Shown: piece by piece, positions 15,560 to 24,642 of the stretch
Numbering within the stretch: the first letter of the stretch is position 1
Layout: each line of letters begins with the position of its first letter
Source: CAG-826 sp964583155
Lineage (GTDB): Bacteria; Bacillota_I; Bacilli_A; RFN20; CAG-826
Reading direction: 5' to 3'
Assembly (NCBI GenBank): GCA_964583155.1
Contig: CAZOUY010000004.1
Location: 36,626-100,625 of the forward strand
Length of the DNA: 64,000 nt
Position numbers and translations under genes: made by a program
The notes under the pieces: model-generated
Database searches by the model: none
What the model saw: the letters and a program-made list of their open reading frames with translations, nothing else
Told to the model about the DNA's origin: nothing

Positions 15560-18076
15560 ATGAAACCAAAATATACCCCAATGATGATGCAATATTTAGG
15601 AATTAAAGAGAAATATCCCGACACTTTAATTTTGTTTCGTCTAGGTGATTTTTATGAATTATTCTTTGAAGACGCTAAAGTTGCCAGTCGGGAACTGCAA
15701 CTGGCTCTAACAGGAAAAAATGCCGGAGCGGAGGAAAAGGTTCCCATGTGCGGGGTTCCGCATCACGCTATCAAATCCTATATTGCTAAGCTGATTCAAA
15801 AAGGCTATAAGGTTGGTATTGTCGAACAATTGGAAGACCCGGCCTTGGCTAAGGGCATCGTCGAACGGGATGTTGTGCAGATTATCACTCCCGGGGCGGC
15901 TATGGATGTCTCAAGCACGGATAATAATTATATTGTGGCGTGTGATGAAACAGATCTAAACTATGTTCTGGCGTACGCCGATTTATCGACCGGTGAAATC
16001 AATGTGATGAATATCGAACGTGATTTTACTTCCTTATTGAGCGAATTAGATAATCTGTTAACCCGGGAAATAGTCGTGAAATCATCATTCAACTCCAAAA
16101 CTTTGGATGAAATTGTCAATAAAAGAAAATTGTTAATTTCCTTTGAGGATGAAGATCAAATTGATTTGGAATATGAAAATATCCTATCAGAAGTTCAAGA
16201 TTTATATCAAATGCGCACGGTGGTACGCTTGATTTCTTATTTGAAGAAGACGCAAAAAAGAAAATTGGATTATCTGCAAACAGTCCGTGTTATTAAAGCG
16301 GCTAAGAGTCTTCAAATCGATTCATATTCGCGGCTCAATCTTGAATTGGTTCGGACCATTAGAAGTGAAGAAAAATACGGTTCATTATATTGGCTTCTTG
16401 ATCACACCAAGACCGCGATGGGAGGAAGATTACTAAAGAATTGGATTCAAAAGCCATCGTGTGATTTAGCGGAGATTATTTCCCGCCAATTGATGGTCAA
16501 GGCCCTGATAGATAATTTTATGATTCGGGCCGATATTCAAAATCAATTAGATGAGGTCTATGATTTGGAACGCTTGATTGCGCGCATCAGCTTTGGTAAT
16601 GCGAATGGCCGCGATTTATTGCAGTTAAGGACCTCTTTGAAGGCGGTTCCGCCTTTAAAATCACTTCTCAATTCTCTGGGAAATGATGATTTTCATCGCT
16701 TAGGAAATAATATGGATGCTCTTGAAGCCTTAACGCAGATTATCGATGAGGCGATCAGCGATGATGCTCCGATCACCATCAAAGAAGGCGGAATCTTTAA
16801 GCGTGGATATAATAAAGAGCTAGATGAGCTGATTGAATTATCCCATGGAGGTAAATCCTGGGTAGCATCCCTAGAAGCCAAAGAACGGGAGCGAACCGGT
16901 ATTAAGACCTTAAAGGTCGGCTATAATCGCGTATTCGGTTACTATATTGAGGTTTCTAAAGGCAGCAAAGATCTCATCAAGGACGAATGGGGCTTTGAGC
17001 GTAAGCAGACAACGGTCAATAGTGAGCGCTATATCACCCAAGAGCTCAAAGAAAAAGAAGCGATGATTTTAAACGCGGATGAGCGACGGATGAAGCTTGA
17101 ATATGAATTGTTTTTAAATCTTCGCATGATGGTTCAGGAATCAACGCAAAGGATTCAGCAATTAGCGAATCAAATTGCTTTTTTAGATGTGATTGTTTCT
17201 TTGGCGGAAACAAGCGCCGGACCAGGATATGTCTGTCCGACCTTTAATCAAAAGCGAACGATCGATATTAAAAAGGGACGTCATCCCGTTATTGAAAAGG
17301 TCATGAAGAACAATCGCTTTGTGGCTAATGATGTTTATTTGCCGGAGGGCAATGATATCTTATTGATTACCGGTCCTAATATGGGCGGAAAATCGACATA
17401 TATGCGCGAGCTGGCTCTCATCATCGTGCTAGCACAAATAGGATGCTATGTCCCGGCAGAATCCGCTTCGTTGATGGTCTTTGATCGCATTTTTACCCGC
17501 ATTGGAGCGTCGGATGATTTAGTATCGGGTCAATCGACATTTATGGTGGAAATGTGTGAGGCTAATCACGCTTTACGACACGCGAGTGAAAATTCCTTAT
17601 TGATTTTTGATGAAATAGGGCGCGGAACCGCGACATTTGATGGCATGGCTTTGGCGCAAGCGATCATTGAATATATTCATTCGCGCCTTCATGCCAAAAC
17701 TCTATTCAGTACGCATTATCACGAATTGACCTCATTGGATAAAGAAATATCCTCTTTGCGAAATGTGCAGGTTTCAGTATCTGAAGAGGACGATCACATT
17801 ACTTTCCTTTACAAGGTACTTGATGGGGCGATGAATAAATCATACGGAATAAATGTCGCACGTTTGGCCCATTTGCCCGATGAGCTTTTAAATCGGGCGA
17901 AAGAAATATTGGAAAATCTCGAAAATAAAGATATCCCACGCGATGTTCATGTTTTGCAGCCACGCGAAGAAAAAGAAGAAGCTTGGATTCAAGAAGTACG
18001 TCATCTCGATCCCTTATCGATGACGCCTCTCGAGGCTCTTAATTTTCTCTATGATTTAAAAAAGAAGATAAAGTAG
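15560..18076 (+). CDS. mutS: DNA mismatch repair protein MutS
   Basis: MutS recognises mismatches. The 838-residue protein has the N-terminal mismatch-binding loop (FRLGDFYELFFEDA, carrying the F-Y-E motif), the core and clamp regions, and a C-terminal ABC-type ATPase with GPNMGGKSTYMREL, LIFDEIGRGTATFDG and the STHYHEL histidine. Length is typical for MutS1. It lies 9 bases from mutL and forms the mutS-mutL-miaA-fhs operon. Confidence 0.97.
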   Translation: MKPKYTPMMMQYLGIKEKYPDTLILFRLGDFYELFFEDAKVASRELQLALTGKNAGAEEKVPMCGVPHHAIKSYIAKLIQKGYKVGIVEQLEDPALAKGIVERDVVQIITPGAAMDVSSTDNNYIVACDETDLNYVLAYADLSTGEINVMNIERDFTSLLSELDNLLTREIVVKSSFNSKTLDEIVNKRKLLISFEDEDQIDLEYENILSEVQDLYQMRTVVRLISYLKKTQKRKLDYLQTVRVIKAAKSLQIDSYSRLNLELVRTIRSEEKYGSLYWLLDHTKTAMGGRLLKNWIQKPSCDLAEIISRQLMVKALIDNFMIRADIQNQLDEVYDLERLIARISFGNANGRDLLQLRTSLKAVPPLKSLLNSLGNDDFHRLGNNMDALEALTQIIDEAISDDAPITIKEGGIFKRGYNKELDELIELSHGGKSWVASLEAKERERTGIKTLKVGYNRVFGYYIEVSKGSKDLIKDEWGFERKQTTVNSERYITQELKEKEAMILNADERRMKLEYELFLNLRMMVQESTQRIQQLANQIAFLDVIVSLAETSAGPGYVCPTFNQKRTIDIKKGRHPVIEKVMKNNRFVANDVYLPEGNDILLITGPNMGGKSTYMRELALIIVLAQIGCYVPAESASLMVFDRIFTRIGASDDLVSGQSTFMVEMCEANHALRHASENSLLIFDEIGRGTATFDGMALAQAIIEYIHSRLHAKTLFSTHYHELTSLDKEISSLRNVQVSVSEEDDHITFLYKVLDGAMNKSYGINVARLAHLPDELLNRAKEILENLENKDIPRDVHVLQPREEKEEAWIQEVRHLDPLSMTPLEALNFLYDLKKKIK

Positions 18077-18085
18077 GTGACTATC

Positions 18086-19909
18086 ATGGGAAAAATACAA
18101 GTTTTAAATGATGATCTTGCGAACATGATAGCGGCTGGAGAAGTTGTCGAAAGGCCAAGCAGCGTTATCAAGGAATTAGTCGAGAATAGCATCGATGCGC
18201 ATTCCAAACAGATTTGCGTGCGCATTTATGAAGCCGGAAGAAAATTAATTTCGGTTGAAGATGATGGTGATGGCATGGATCGTGATGATGCCATTATTGC
18301 TTTTCAGCGCCATGCGACAAGCAAAATTCATTCTTCATTTGATCTTTTCCGCATTAAAACATTGGGATTTCGAGGCGAAGCTTTGCCCTCTATTGCTTCC
18401 GTTAGTCGTTTGACTTTAACGACTTCGAATGAAATTGGCGTTGGGACGCGCATTTTTATTCAAGGCGATAAGATGCAAATTAGTGATGCTCCCTTAAGAA
18501 AAGGGACAATTATCGAAGTGGAAGAGCTTTTTTATAACACTCCCGCACGCCTTAAATACTTAAAAAAGGACTATACTGAAAACGCCAATAGCATAGAAGT
18601 GATGACCCGTTTAGCCTTGGCCCATCCGGATATTGCTTTCCGTTTTTATATCGATGATCGTTTGCAATTTCAAAGCAATGGCCGTGGTGATTTATTAGAG
18701 ACCATTGCGCAGATATATGGAATAGAAGTTGCTAAGAAGATGTTGCCCTTTCATTATGAGCAGCATGATTTCCGCGTCCATGGATTTTTAGGTGCGCCTG
18801 AATTAGCTAAATCAAGTCGTTATTATATGATAACTTTATTGAATGGTCGTAATGTCTATATGCCGAAGGTGCAGGCTGCCATTATCGATTCCTATCATGA
18901 TTTTATTCCGCCAACGCGCTTTCCGTTTGTGATTTTATGCTTGGATATTGATTGTGCTTTAGTGGATGTGAATGTGCATCCTTCAAAGAAAGAGGTGCGT
19001 TTTTCAAAGGAAGAAGAATTGCGCTTAGCCCTTCTTGAAAACATTCCGCAAGCCTTAAACAAGCAGCAAAAATTAGCTGATGCGGTTATCTCACGAAGCG
19101 TGCTTTCACAAGTCAGCGATTTTGAGGATAGATCTCCGATAATGGAAACCAAGGCGGAACAATTGCATATTCTCCATGATTCACAAATTGATCCTTTAAG
19201 TCGACGTGTGGATGAAGATTTCTCGATTACGGATTCGTCTTCCGATCATCTTGAAGAAAAGAAGATGCCTTTTAGGGAAGAAGAGCAAAAAGACACCCCA
19301 CCGGTATATGAGGCTCAAAAAGAACCAATGCATTTAAGAGCGCTCGCGCAAATGCATAAAACATATATTATTGCGGAAGATAATGAAGGAGGCTTTTATT
19401 TGGTTGATCAACATGCCGCCTATGAAAGAATTAATTATGAGCGTTTTCAGCGCCTTCTAAATCAAGAATTACGCGTTCATGAGCCCTTGATACCTCAGGT
19501 GATTCAATTATCACCATCCGATGCTTTGCTTTTCAATGATCAAAAGCGAGAATTATTAGCGGAGATTGGTCTTCGCTTTGAAAGCTTTGGATTGCAGGCC
19601 TGGAAGGTAACGCAGGTTCCTTCGTGGCTAAATGAAGCGGATGAAAAGGAATACATCGATACCATTATGGAACAAGCGCTGCATGGTGATAAGGTCGATA
19701 TTCAAAAGCTGCGCACGCATGTTATTGCGACCATGAGCTGTAAGGCCTCGATCAAAGCCAACGATTATTTAGATTTGAAAGAGATGCAATATCTCTTAGA
19801 TACTCTTTTCTTGTGTGATAATCCGACATGTTGCCCCCACGGAAGACCCACTATCATTCATTTTAGTAAATATCAGTTGGAGCATCTTTTCAAGAGGACC
19901 GGTGTATGA
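18086..19909 (+). CDS. mutL: DNA mismatch repair protein MutL
   Basis: MutL couples MutS to strand removal. The 607-residue protein has an N-terminal GHKL ATPase (IAAGEVVERP, ELVENSIDA, GFRGEAL) and a C-terminal domain with DQHAAYERINYE, the endonuclease signature of MutL proteins from bacteria lacking MutH. The C-terminal CNNPTCCPHGRP-like zinc motif appears here as CDNPTCCPHGRP. ATG 18086 follows AGGTGA; the in-frame GTG 18077 is rejected. The stop overlaps the miaA start. Confidence 0.96.
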   Translation: MGKIQVLNDDLANMIAAGEVVERPSSVIKELVENSIDAHSKQICVRIYEAGRKLISVEDDGDGMDRDDAIIAFQRHATSKIHSSFDLFRIKTLGFRGEALPSIASVSRLTLTTSNEIGVGTRIFIQGDKMQISDAPLRKGTIIEVEELFYNTPARLKYLKKDYTENANSIEVMTRLALAHPDIAFRFYIDDRLQFQSNGRGDLLETIAQIYGIEVAKKMLPFHYEQHDFRVHGFLGAPELAKSSRYYMITLLNGRNVYMPKVQAAIIDSYHDFIPPTRFPFVILCLDIDCALVDVNVHPSKKEVRFSKEEELRLALLENIPQALNKQQKLADAVISRSVLSQVSDFEDRSPIMETKAEQLHILHDSQIDPLSRRVDEDFSITDSSSDHLEEKKMPFREEEQKDTPPVYEAQKEPMHLRALAQMHKTYIIAEDNEGGFYLVDQHAAYERINYERFQRLLNQELRVHEPLIPQVIQLSPSDALLFNDQKRELLAEIGLRFESFGLQAWKVTQVPSWLNEADEKEYIDTIMEQALHGDKVDIQKLRTHVIATMSCKASIKANDYLDLKEMQYLLDTLFLCDNPTCCPHGRPTIIHFSKYQLEHLFKRTGV

Positions 19910-20817
19910 TTATTGTTATTTGTGGCCCTACCGCCAGTGGAAAAAGCGCATTGGCGTTAAAAATTGCGGAAAAATTTGGTGGCGAAATCATCAATGGTGA
20001 TGCTTTTCAGGTTTATAAGGAGTTTAATATCGGTACCGCTAAACCGTCGCTTGCGATGCGGGCTAAGGTTCCGCATCATCTTTTTGATTTTTTAGAACCT
20101 ACAGATCGCTATTCACCATACCAATATCAACAGGATGGTCGAAGAATCATTCAGGAAATTGAGAGTCGAAAGGCTATGCCTATCATCGTCGGTGGCTCAG
20201 GGAATTATCAAAAGGCCCTCTTGTTTGATTATACATTCGAAGAGTATGAAGAGCCCGATTTATCGCGATATGATCAGATGACTAATGAAGAGTTATATCG
20301 AATATTATTGGAGATCGATGAAGAAACCGCTCATCATCTTCATCCCAATAATCGTCAAAGAATCTTAAGAGCTCTGGCAATATATCATGGAACCGGTCAA
20401 AAGAAGAGCAGCTTGGAAGCCAAGCAAAAGCATCAATTGCTGTTTGATACGCTGTTTGTAGGGCTTGATTTAGAAAGAGAAGAATTATATCATCGTATTG
20501 ATGATCGTGTTATCGAGATGCTTGCGAATGGCTTACTGCAAGAAGCAACCGATTTATATCAAAAATATGGTCCTGAAATTCAAGCGTTTCAGGCGATTGG
20601 ATATAAGGAATGGAAAGAATACTTTGACCATTGTCTTTCCTATGATGAGGTTGTCAGAAATATTCAAAAGCATTCGCGGAATTATGCCAAAAGACAAATG
20701 ACATATTTCCGCCACCAATTGCCGATCAATTGGTTTACGGATATTGAAGCGGCTTATCAATTTATATCCAAGATCATCATGAATAGGAGAAGAAAAGTAT
20801 GGAAAGAATCGAATTAA
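19906..20817 (+). CDS. miaA: tRNA dimethylallyltransferase MiaA
   Basis: MiaA transfers the dimethylallyl group to A37 of tRNAs reading U-initial codons; MiaB then thiomethylates it. The 303-residue protein begins with the P-loop GPTASGKS and has the NGDAFQVYKEFNIGTAKP segment, where the family more often has SADSMQVY, plus VGGSGNY (usual VGGTGLY) and YAKRQMTYFR near the C-terminus. The start overlaps the mutL stop (ATGA) and the last 19 bases overlap fhs. The S-to-T differences suggest a divergent but intact enzyme. Confidence 0.93.
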   Translation: MIIVICGPTASGKSALALKIAEKFGGEIINGDAFQVYKEFNIGTAKPSLAMRAKVPHHLFDFLEPTDRYSPYQYQQDGRRIIQEIESRKAMPIIVGGSGNYQKALLFDYTFEEYEEPDLSRYDQMTNEELYRILLEIDEETAHHLHPNNRQRILRALAIYHGTGQKKSSLEAKQKHQLLFDTLFVGLDLEREELYHRIDDRVIEMLANGLLQEATDLYQKYGPEIQAFQAIGYKEWKEYFDHCLSYDEVVRNIQKHSRNYAKRQMTYFRHQLPINWFTDIEAAYQFISKIIMNRRRKVWKESN

Positions 20818-22403
20818 TTGCCAAGAAGGCCGGAATAGATGAAGAATATGTGGAAATGTATGGCAAATACAAAGCCAAGATCAATTTACGAATTATGGAT
20901 AAATTGCATCATCATGCGGATGGGAAGCTTGTTTTAGTCACCGCTATTACACCGACCAAAGCGGGGGAAGGTAAAACAACGACCTCCATTGCTTTGGCTG
21001 ACGGCCTAGCGAAAATCGGACAAAAAGCCATGCTTGTTTTGCGCGAACCATCATTAGGCCCCGTTTTTGGAATCAAGGGTGGTGCTACCGGTGGAGGCAA
21101 GGCTTGCGTCGTTCCGAGTGAAGATATCAATCTTCATTTTACCGGCGATATGCACGCTTTGACTTCATCAATCAATTTAATTGCCGCGATTATCGACAAT
21201 CACATTTTTCAAGGCAACTCCTTGAACATCGATCCGAACCAGATTGTTTGGACACGAGCGATGGATATGAATGATCGGGCTTTGCGCACTATTGAAGTAG
21301 CTCTTGGAGAGAAAAATGGGGTGGCAAGGGAGGATCATTTTGTCATCACAGTAGCGTCTGAATTAATGGCGATTCTTTGTTTAAGCAAAGATGAAGAGGA
21401 TTTTATGAAGCGTACGCAACAGATTATTGTTGCTTATACCTATGATGGCAAGCCGATTCGCGTTCAGGATCTACGGATTTCTAAGGCCATTTTAAAATTG
21501 ATGAAGGAGGCCTTGAAACCCAATTTAGTGCAAACTCTGGAAGGAAATCCTGCTTTGATTCATGGGGGTCCCTTTGCAAATATCGCTCATGGCTGTAACT
21601 CACTCATTGCGACGAGGATGGGATTAAAGCTCGCGCCGATCGTTGTTACCGAAGCCGGCTTTGGGGCCGATTTAGGAGCCGAAAAGTTTTTGGACATTAA
21701 ATGTCGGATTGGTGATTTGCATCCCGATATGGTTGTAATGGTGGCCACCATTCGCGCACTTAAAATGCATGGCGGTCAAGATTTAGCACAGATTCAAGAT
21801 GAAAATCTTGCGGCCTTGGTGGAAGGATGCGCCAATTTGAAACGCCATGTCGAGAATATGAAGCAATATGGTTTACCGGTCGTTATTGCCATCAATCACT
21901 TTTCTACTGATCATGATAGTGAAGTGATGGTACTGACAAAATGGTGTCATGATGAGGGATATGAAGTGGCGTTTTTAGATGGTTATCTTCAAGGTGGTGA
22001 GGGCTCCAAGGAGCTAGCGGAATTAGTGGTTAAAACCTTGAATTCGATGGTTTCTAGTTATCACCCCCTTTATGAATTGGAAGACACGATTGAAAATAAA
22101 ATAAAGACAATTTGTCAAAAAATATATCACGCTGACCATGTGATTTATACCAAAGAAGCACAGGAACAAATAGAAAAATACACGCGTTTAGGATATGCTC
22201 ATCTTCCTATTTGTATCGCCAAGACACCACAATCATTCAGTGATGATCCGAAGGTCTTAGGAGCGCCGAATCATTTTACGATTATGGTTCGTGAAGTTCG
22301 ATTATCAGCGGGAGCAGGATTCATTGTTCCTTTAACAGGCTCCATTTTGACGATGCCTGGTTTGCCCAAAATTCCTGCTGCCATCAAGATGGAAGAGGAA
22401 TAG
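20799..22403 (+). CDS. fhs: Formate-tetrahydrofolate ligase
   Basis: This enzyme makes 10-formyl-THF from formate, ATP and THF, feeding one-carbon units to purine and formyl-Met synthesis. The 534-residue protein has TPTKAGEGKTTTSIALADGL (P-loop), LREPSLGPVFGIKGGATGGG, FTGDMHA and HGGPFANIAHGCNS, all family hallmarks, and ends with PLTGSILTMPGLPKIPAA. It is slightly shorter than the usual ~555 residues. Its start lies within the end of miaA, with AGGAG upstream. Codon and motif integrity look normal. Confidence 0.95.
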   Translation: MERIELIAKKAGIDEEYVEMYGKYKAKINLRIMDKLHHHADGKLVLVTAITPTKAGEGKTTTSIALADGLAKIGQKAMLVLREPSLGPVFGIKGGATGGGKACVVPSEDINLHFTGDMHALTSSINLIAAIIDNHIFQGNSLNIDPNQIVWTRAMDMNDRALRTIEVALGEKNGVAREDHFVITVASELMAILCLSKDEEDFMKRTQQIIVAYTYDGKPIRVQDLRISKAILKLMKEALKPNLVQTLEGNPALIHGGPFANIAHGCNSLIATRMGLKLAPIVVTEAGFGADLGAEKFLDIKCRIGDLHPDMVVMVATIRALKMHGGQDLAQIQDENLAALVEGCANLKRHVENMKQYGLPVVIAINHFSTDHDSEVMVLTKWCHDEGYEVAFLDGYLQGGEGSKELAELVVKTLNSMVSSYHPLYELEDTIENKIKTICQKIYHADHVIYTKEAQEQIEKYTRLGYAHLPICIAKTPQSFSDDPKVLGAPNHFTIMVREVRLSAGAGFIVPLTGSILTMPGLPKIPAAIKMEEE

Positions 22404-22406
22404 AAT

Positions 22407-22598
22407 ATGGAAGAATATCAGCTGCATGATATCGTTGAAATGAAGAAGGCTCATCCATGCCAAAAGCGCTGTAAGCAATTTGAAATTGTGCGTTTGGGCG
22501 CCGATGTCAAGATAAAATGCTGCGGTTGCGGAGCGGTGATCATGATGGATCGTTATTCCTTTAACCAAAAGATAAAAAAAGTGATTGGACAGCAATAA
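22407..22598 (+). CDS. DUF951 family protein
   Basis: A 63-residue protein with HDIVEMKKAHPC at its start and KCCGCGAVIMMDR in the middle, the conserved core of DUF951. The cysteines (C-x-x-C style) suggest metal or nucleic acid binding, but the family has no established function. It starts 4 bases after the fhs stop, so it is the last gene of the mutS operon, and a strong terminator follows. Confidence 0.87.
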   Translation: MEEYQLHDIVEMKKAHPCQKRCKQFEIVRLGADVKIKCCGCGAVIMMDRYSFNQKIKKVIGQQ

Positions 22599-22618
22599 AT
22601 TTAGGAAATATTTTAATG

Positions 22619-22647
22619 CTCCCTAATAATTATTAGGGAGTTTTTTT
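22619..22647 (+). terminator. Terminator that also carries the next gene's ribosome site
   Basis: The 22-base perfect palindrome CTCCCTAATAA / TTATTAGGGAG is followed by seven T residues. The next gene's ATG at 22648 comes directly after the T run, and its ribosome site AGGGAG is the 3' arm of the stem. Confidence 0.85.
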
Positions 22648-23319
22648 ATGGATTTAATCTTGCTTATCGACATCATGAAGGAATTTATTGAACCTAACCA
22701 TCAAAAAAAGGTGGTCCTTAGAAATATTAATATTGCTTTTCCATCCAAAGGCTTCTATGTTATCGAAGGACAATCGGGAGCGGGAAAGTCCACATTGATT
22801 AAAATTATGGCACAAATCATGACGGCAACCAAAGGCGTTTATCTTTATCAAAACAAGGATTTAGGAGCGGATGAAGTGAGTCGCGCCGTTTTTCGCAATG
22901 ATAAGGTTGGTCTTCTTTTTCAAGATTATCAATTGATAACGAGCTTAAGCCCCATCGAAAATGTGATGTTACCGCTTTTGATGCATGGTGAAAATCATTC
23001 TAAAGCGTATTTTAAAGCGTTGATGCTTTTTGAAAGATTTAATCTGAAAAGCAAGATTCATGCGAAGATAGAGACCCTTTCCGGTGGCGAAAAACAGCGA
23101 ATTGCCTTTTTAAGAGCAATGATCAACGATCCCGATTTTTATCTATGTGATGAGCCGACCGGAGCGTTAGATGAAAATAATGCTCATTTGCTATTAGATA
23201 CCTTAAAGAGATTATCGAATGAAAAATTGGTTATTGTCGTCACCCATAATCCGATTGTTTCGCATCGGTACGCGGATGGAACATATGTTTTAAAAGATGG
23301 TGTTCTGTATGAAAAGTAA
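22648..23319 (+). CDS. ABC transporter ATP-binding protein (LolD/MacB type)
   Basis: This 223-residue nucleotide-binding subunit has Walker A GQSGAGKST, the Q-loop LLFQDYQL, signature LSGGEKQR, Walker B FYLCDEPTGALDE and the switch histidine in VVTHNP. The sequence class is that of ATPases serving FtsX-type permeases. It overlaps the next gene by 11 bases and is the first gene of a three-gene unit. Its only visible ribosome site is inside the preceding terminator hairpin. Substrate is unknown; exporters of peptides or lipoproteins and antibiotic-resistance systems share this ATPase class. Confidence 0.9.
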   Translation: MDLILLIDIMKEFIEPNHQKKVVLRNINIAFPSKGFYVIEGQSGAGKSTLIKIMAQIMTATKGVYLYQNKDLGADEVSRAVFRNDKVGLLFQDYQLITSLSPIENVMLPLLMHGENHSKAYFKALMLFERFNLKSKIHAKIETLSGGEKQRIAFLRAMINDPDFYLCDEPTGALDENNAHLLLDTLKRLSNEKLVIVVTHNPIVSHRYADGTYVLKDGVLYEK

Positions 23320-24640
23320 ATGGATCTTTTTCTACGTTAAAAAGATGATTTTCCATAAATATAAAAGATATGTTTTGGGAATATTATCGCTATGCCTTTC
23401 CTACATAACATTAATGCTCCTATGCTTTGCCCAAAAAGGGAGCGATATGCAATTAAAAGAAAATATTTATAAAAGAGGAGATGCCTATTGTTTCACCCTA
23501 TATAAAAAAGCAACTCAGGAGAATGCTTCCTCTTTTATTGGAATCACCAGAACGATTTCGCCATCCTTTCAAGAAGCATTATCATTACAAAAATATGTTC
23601 CATCATTAAGCGTGGAATTGAATCTATCCTTTTTTTTACCATCACAGATACCTGTCGTATATCACCAACAGAGCATGATTGCTAACATTAAAGTAATAAA
23701 ATCTTTTGATAATGCGCTTTTAAAAGCAGGATCATCATGGCATGCTAATAAGCAAGAGGGCGTTTTCATCAATCAAAGCATGAAAGAAAAGCTTGAGATT
23801 ATCGATCATAATATTTTGAATAGCTATCTCTCATTGAAAATCGAAAAGCAGGTTCATAATTACGTGAATAGCCAAACGATTAATGATACTTTTCTTTATT
23901 CTCAAAACCATCGCATCATTGGAATAATCGATGAATTCGCGTGGCAAAATCAGCCAACGGTTTATCTTTCATTCAATTGGGTGTCGACCTATCTAAAAAA
24001 CCATTATCTATATCATTATTCGCTCGCTAAGCAGGAAGTCATATCTTGGTATCGGTTTATCGATGAAAGTGCTGTTGATTCGGTATATCGCCATTACAGT
24101 GTCTGGCTTTTTGTTGATAGCAAAGAAGATATCGTCAATCTTTTATTGCTTTTCCAAAATCTATCATCAAGTCCTTATATTTTAGAATCAAGTGTTCAAG
24201 ATAATTATCTTCTATTCGATAGCGTTACGCAAATCATTACCTGGGTGATGGAAATCATGATCGTCTTTATTGCTATCATCGTCAGTGCAACCGTGGGGTA
24301 TTTAACCACGATTCATCTGATTCAGGATGAACATGAATTAGGGATAATCTATGCTTTTGGGGCGCGCTCACACCATATTATGCTTATTTATGGCCTTGGC
24401 ATCTTTATGATCAATGCAATCGCCTTAGGAATCGCCGTCGTTGCTTCATGGATTTTAGGATCAGTGATTAATGTCATCTTTAGTTATCATTTCAATCTTG
24501 CAATTTTATCATTTAAAGCAAGTGGCCTTATTTTAAGCATCTTAATAGCGGTCACGAATGCTTTGCTCCTATTGACCACGATCTTCGTGACCAAAGGCTT
24601 TCATAAAAAAGATGTCGATTATTTAATTAGGGAGATATAA
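23309..24640 (+). CDS. FtsX-like ABC transporter permease
   Basis: This 443-residue membrane protein has one N-terminal membrane helix (about residues 18-42), an extracytoplasmic domain of about 260 residues and three C-terminal helices (from about residue 315). The last segment, with HLIQDEHELGIIYAFGA, is the FtsX/MacB permease core. ATG 23309 is used because the ORF's earlier starts lie further inside the ATPase gene. It is probably one half of a permease dimer with the fused protein encoded next. Confidence 0.82.
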   Translation: MKSKWIFFYVKKMIFHKYKRYVLGILSLCLSYITLMLLCFAQKGSDMQLKENIYKRGDAYCFTLYKKATQENASSFIGITRTISPSFQEALSLQKYVPSLSVELNLSFFLPSQIPVVYHQQSMIANIKVIKSFDNALLKAGSSWHANKQEGVFINQSMKEKLEIIDHNILNSYLSLKIEKQVHNYVNSQTINDTFLYSQNHRIIGIIDEFAWQNQPTVYLSFNWVSTYLKNHYLYHYSLAKQEVISWYRFIDESAVDSVYRHYSVWLFVDSKEDIVNLLLLFQNLSSSPYILESSVQDNYLLFDSVTQIITWVMEIMIVFIAIIVSATVGYLTTIHLIQDEHELGIIYAFGARSHHIMLIYGLGIFMINAIALGIAVVASWILGSVINVIFSYHFNLAILSFKASGLILSILIAVTNALLLLTTIFVTKGFHKKDVDYLIREI

Positions 24641-24642
24641 AA

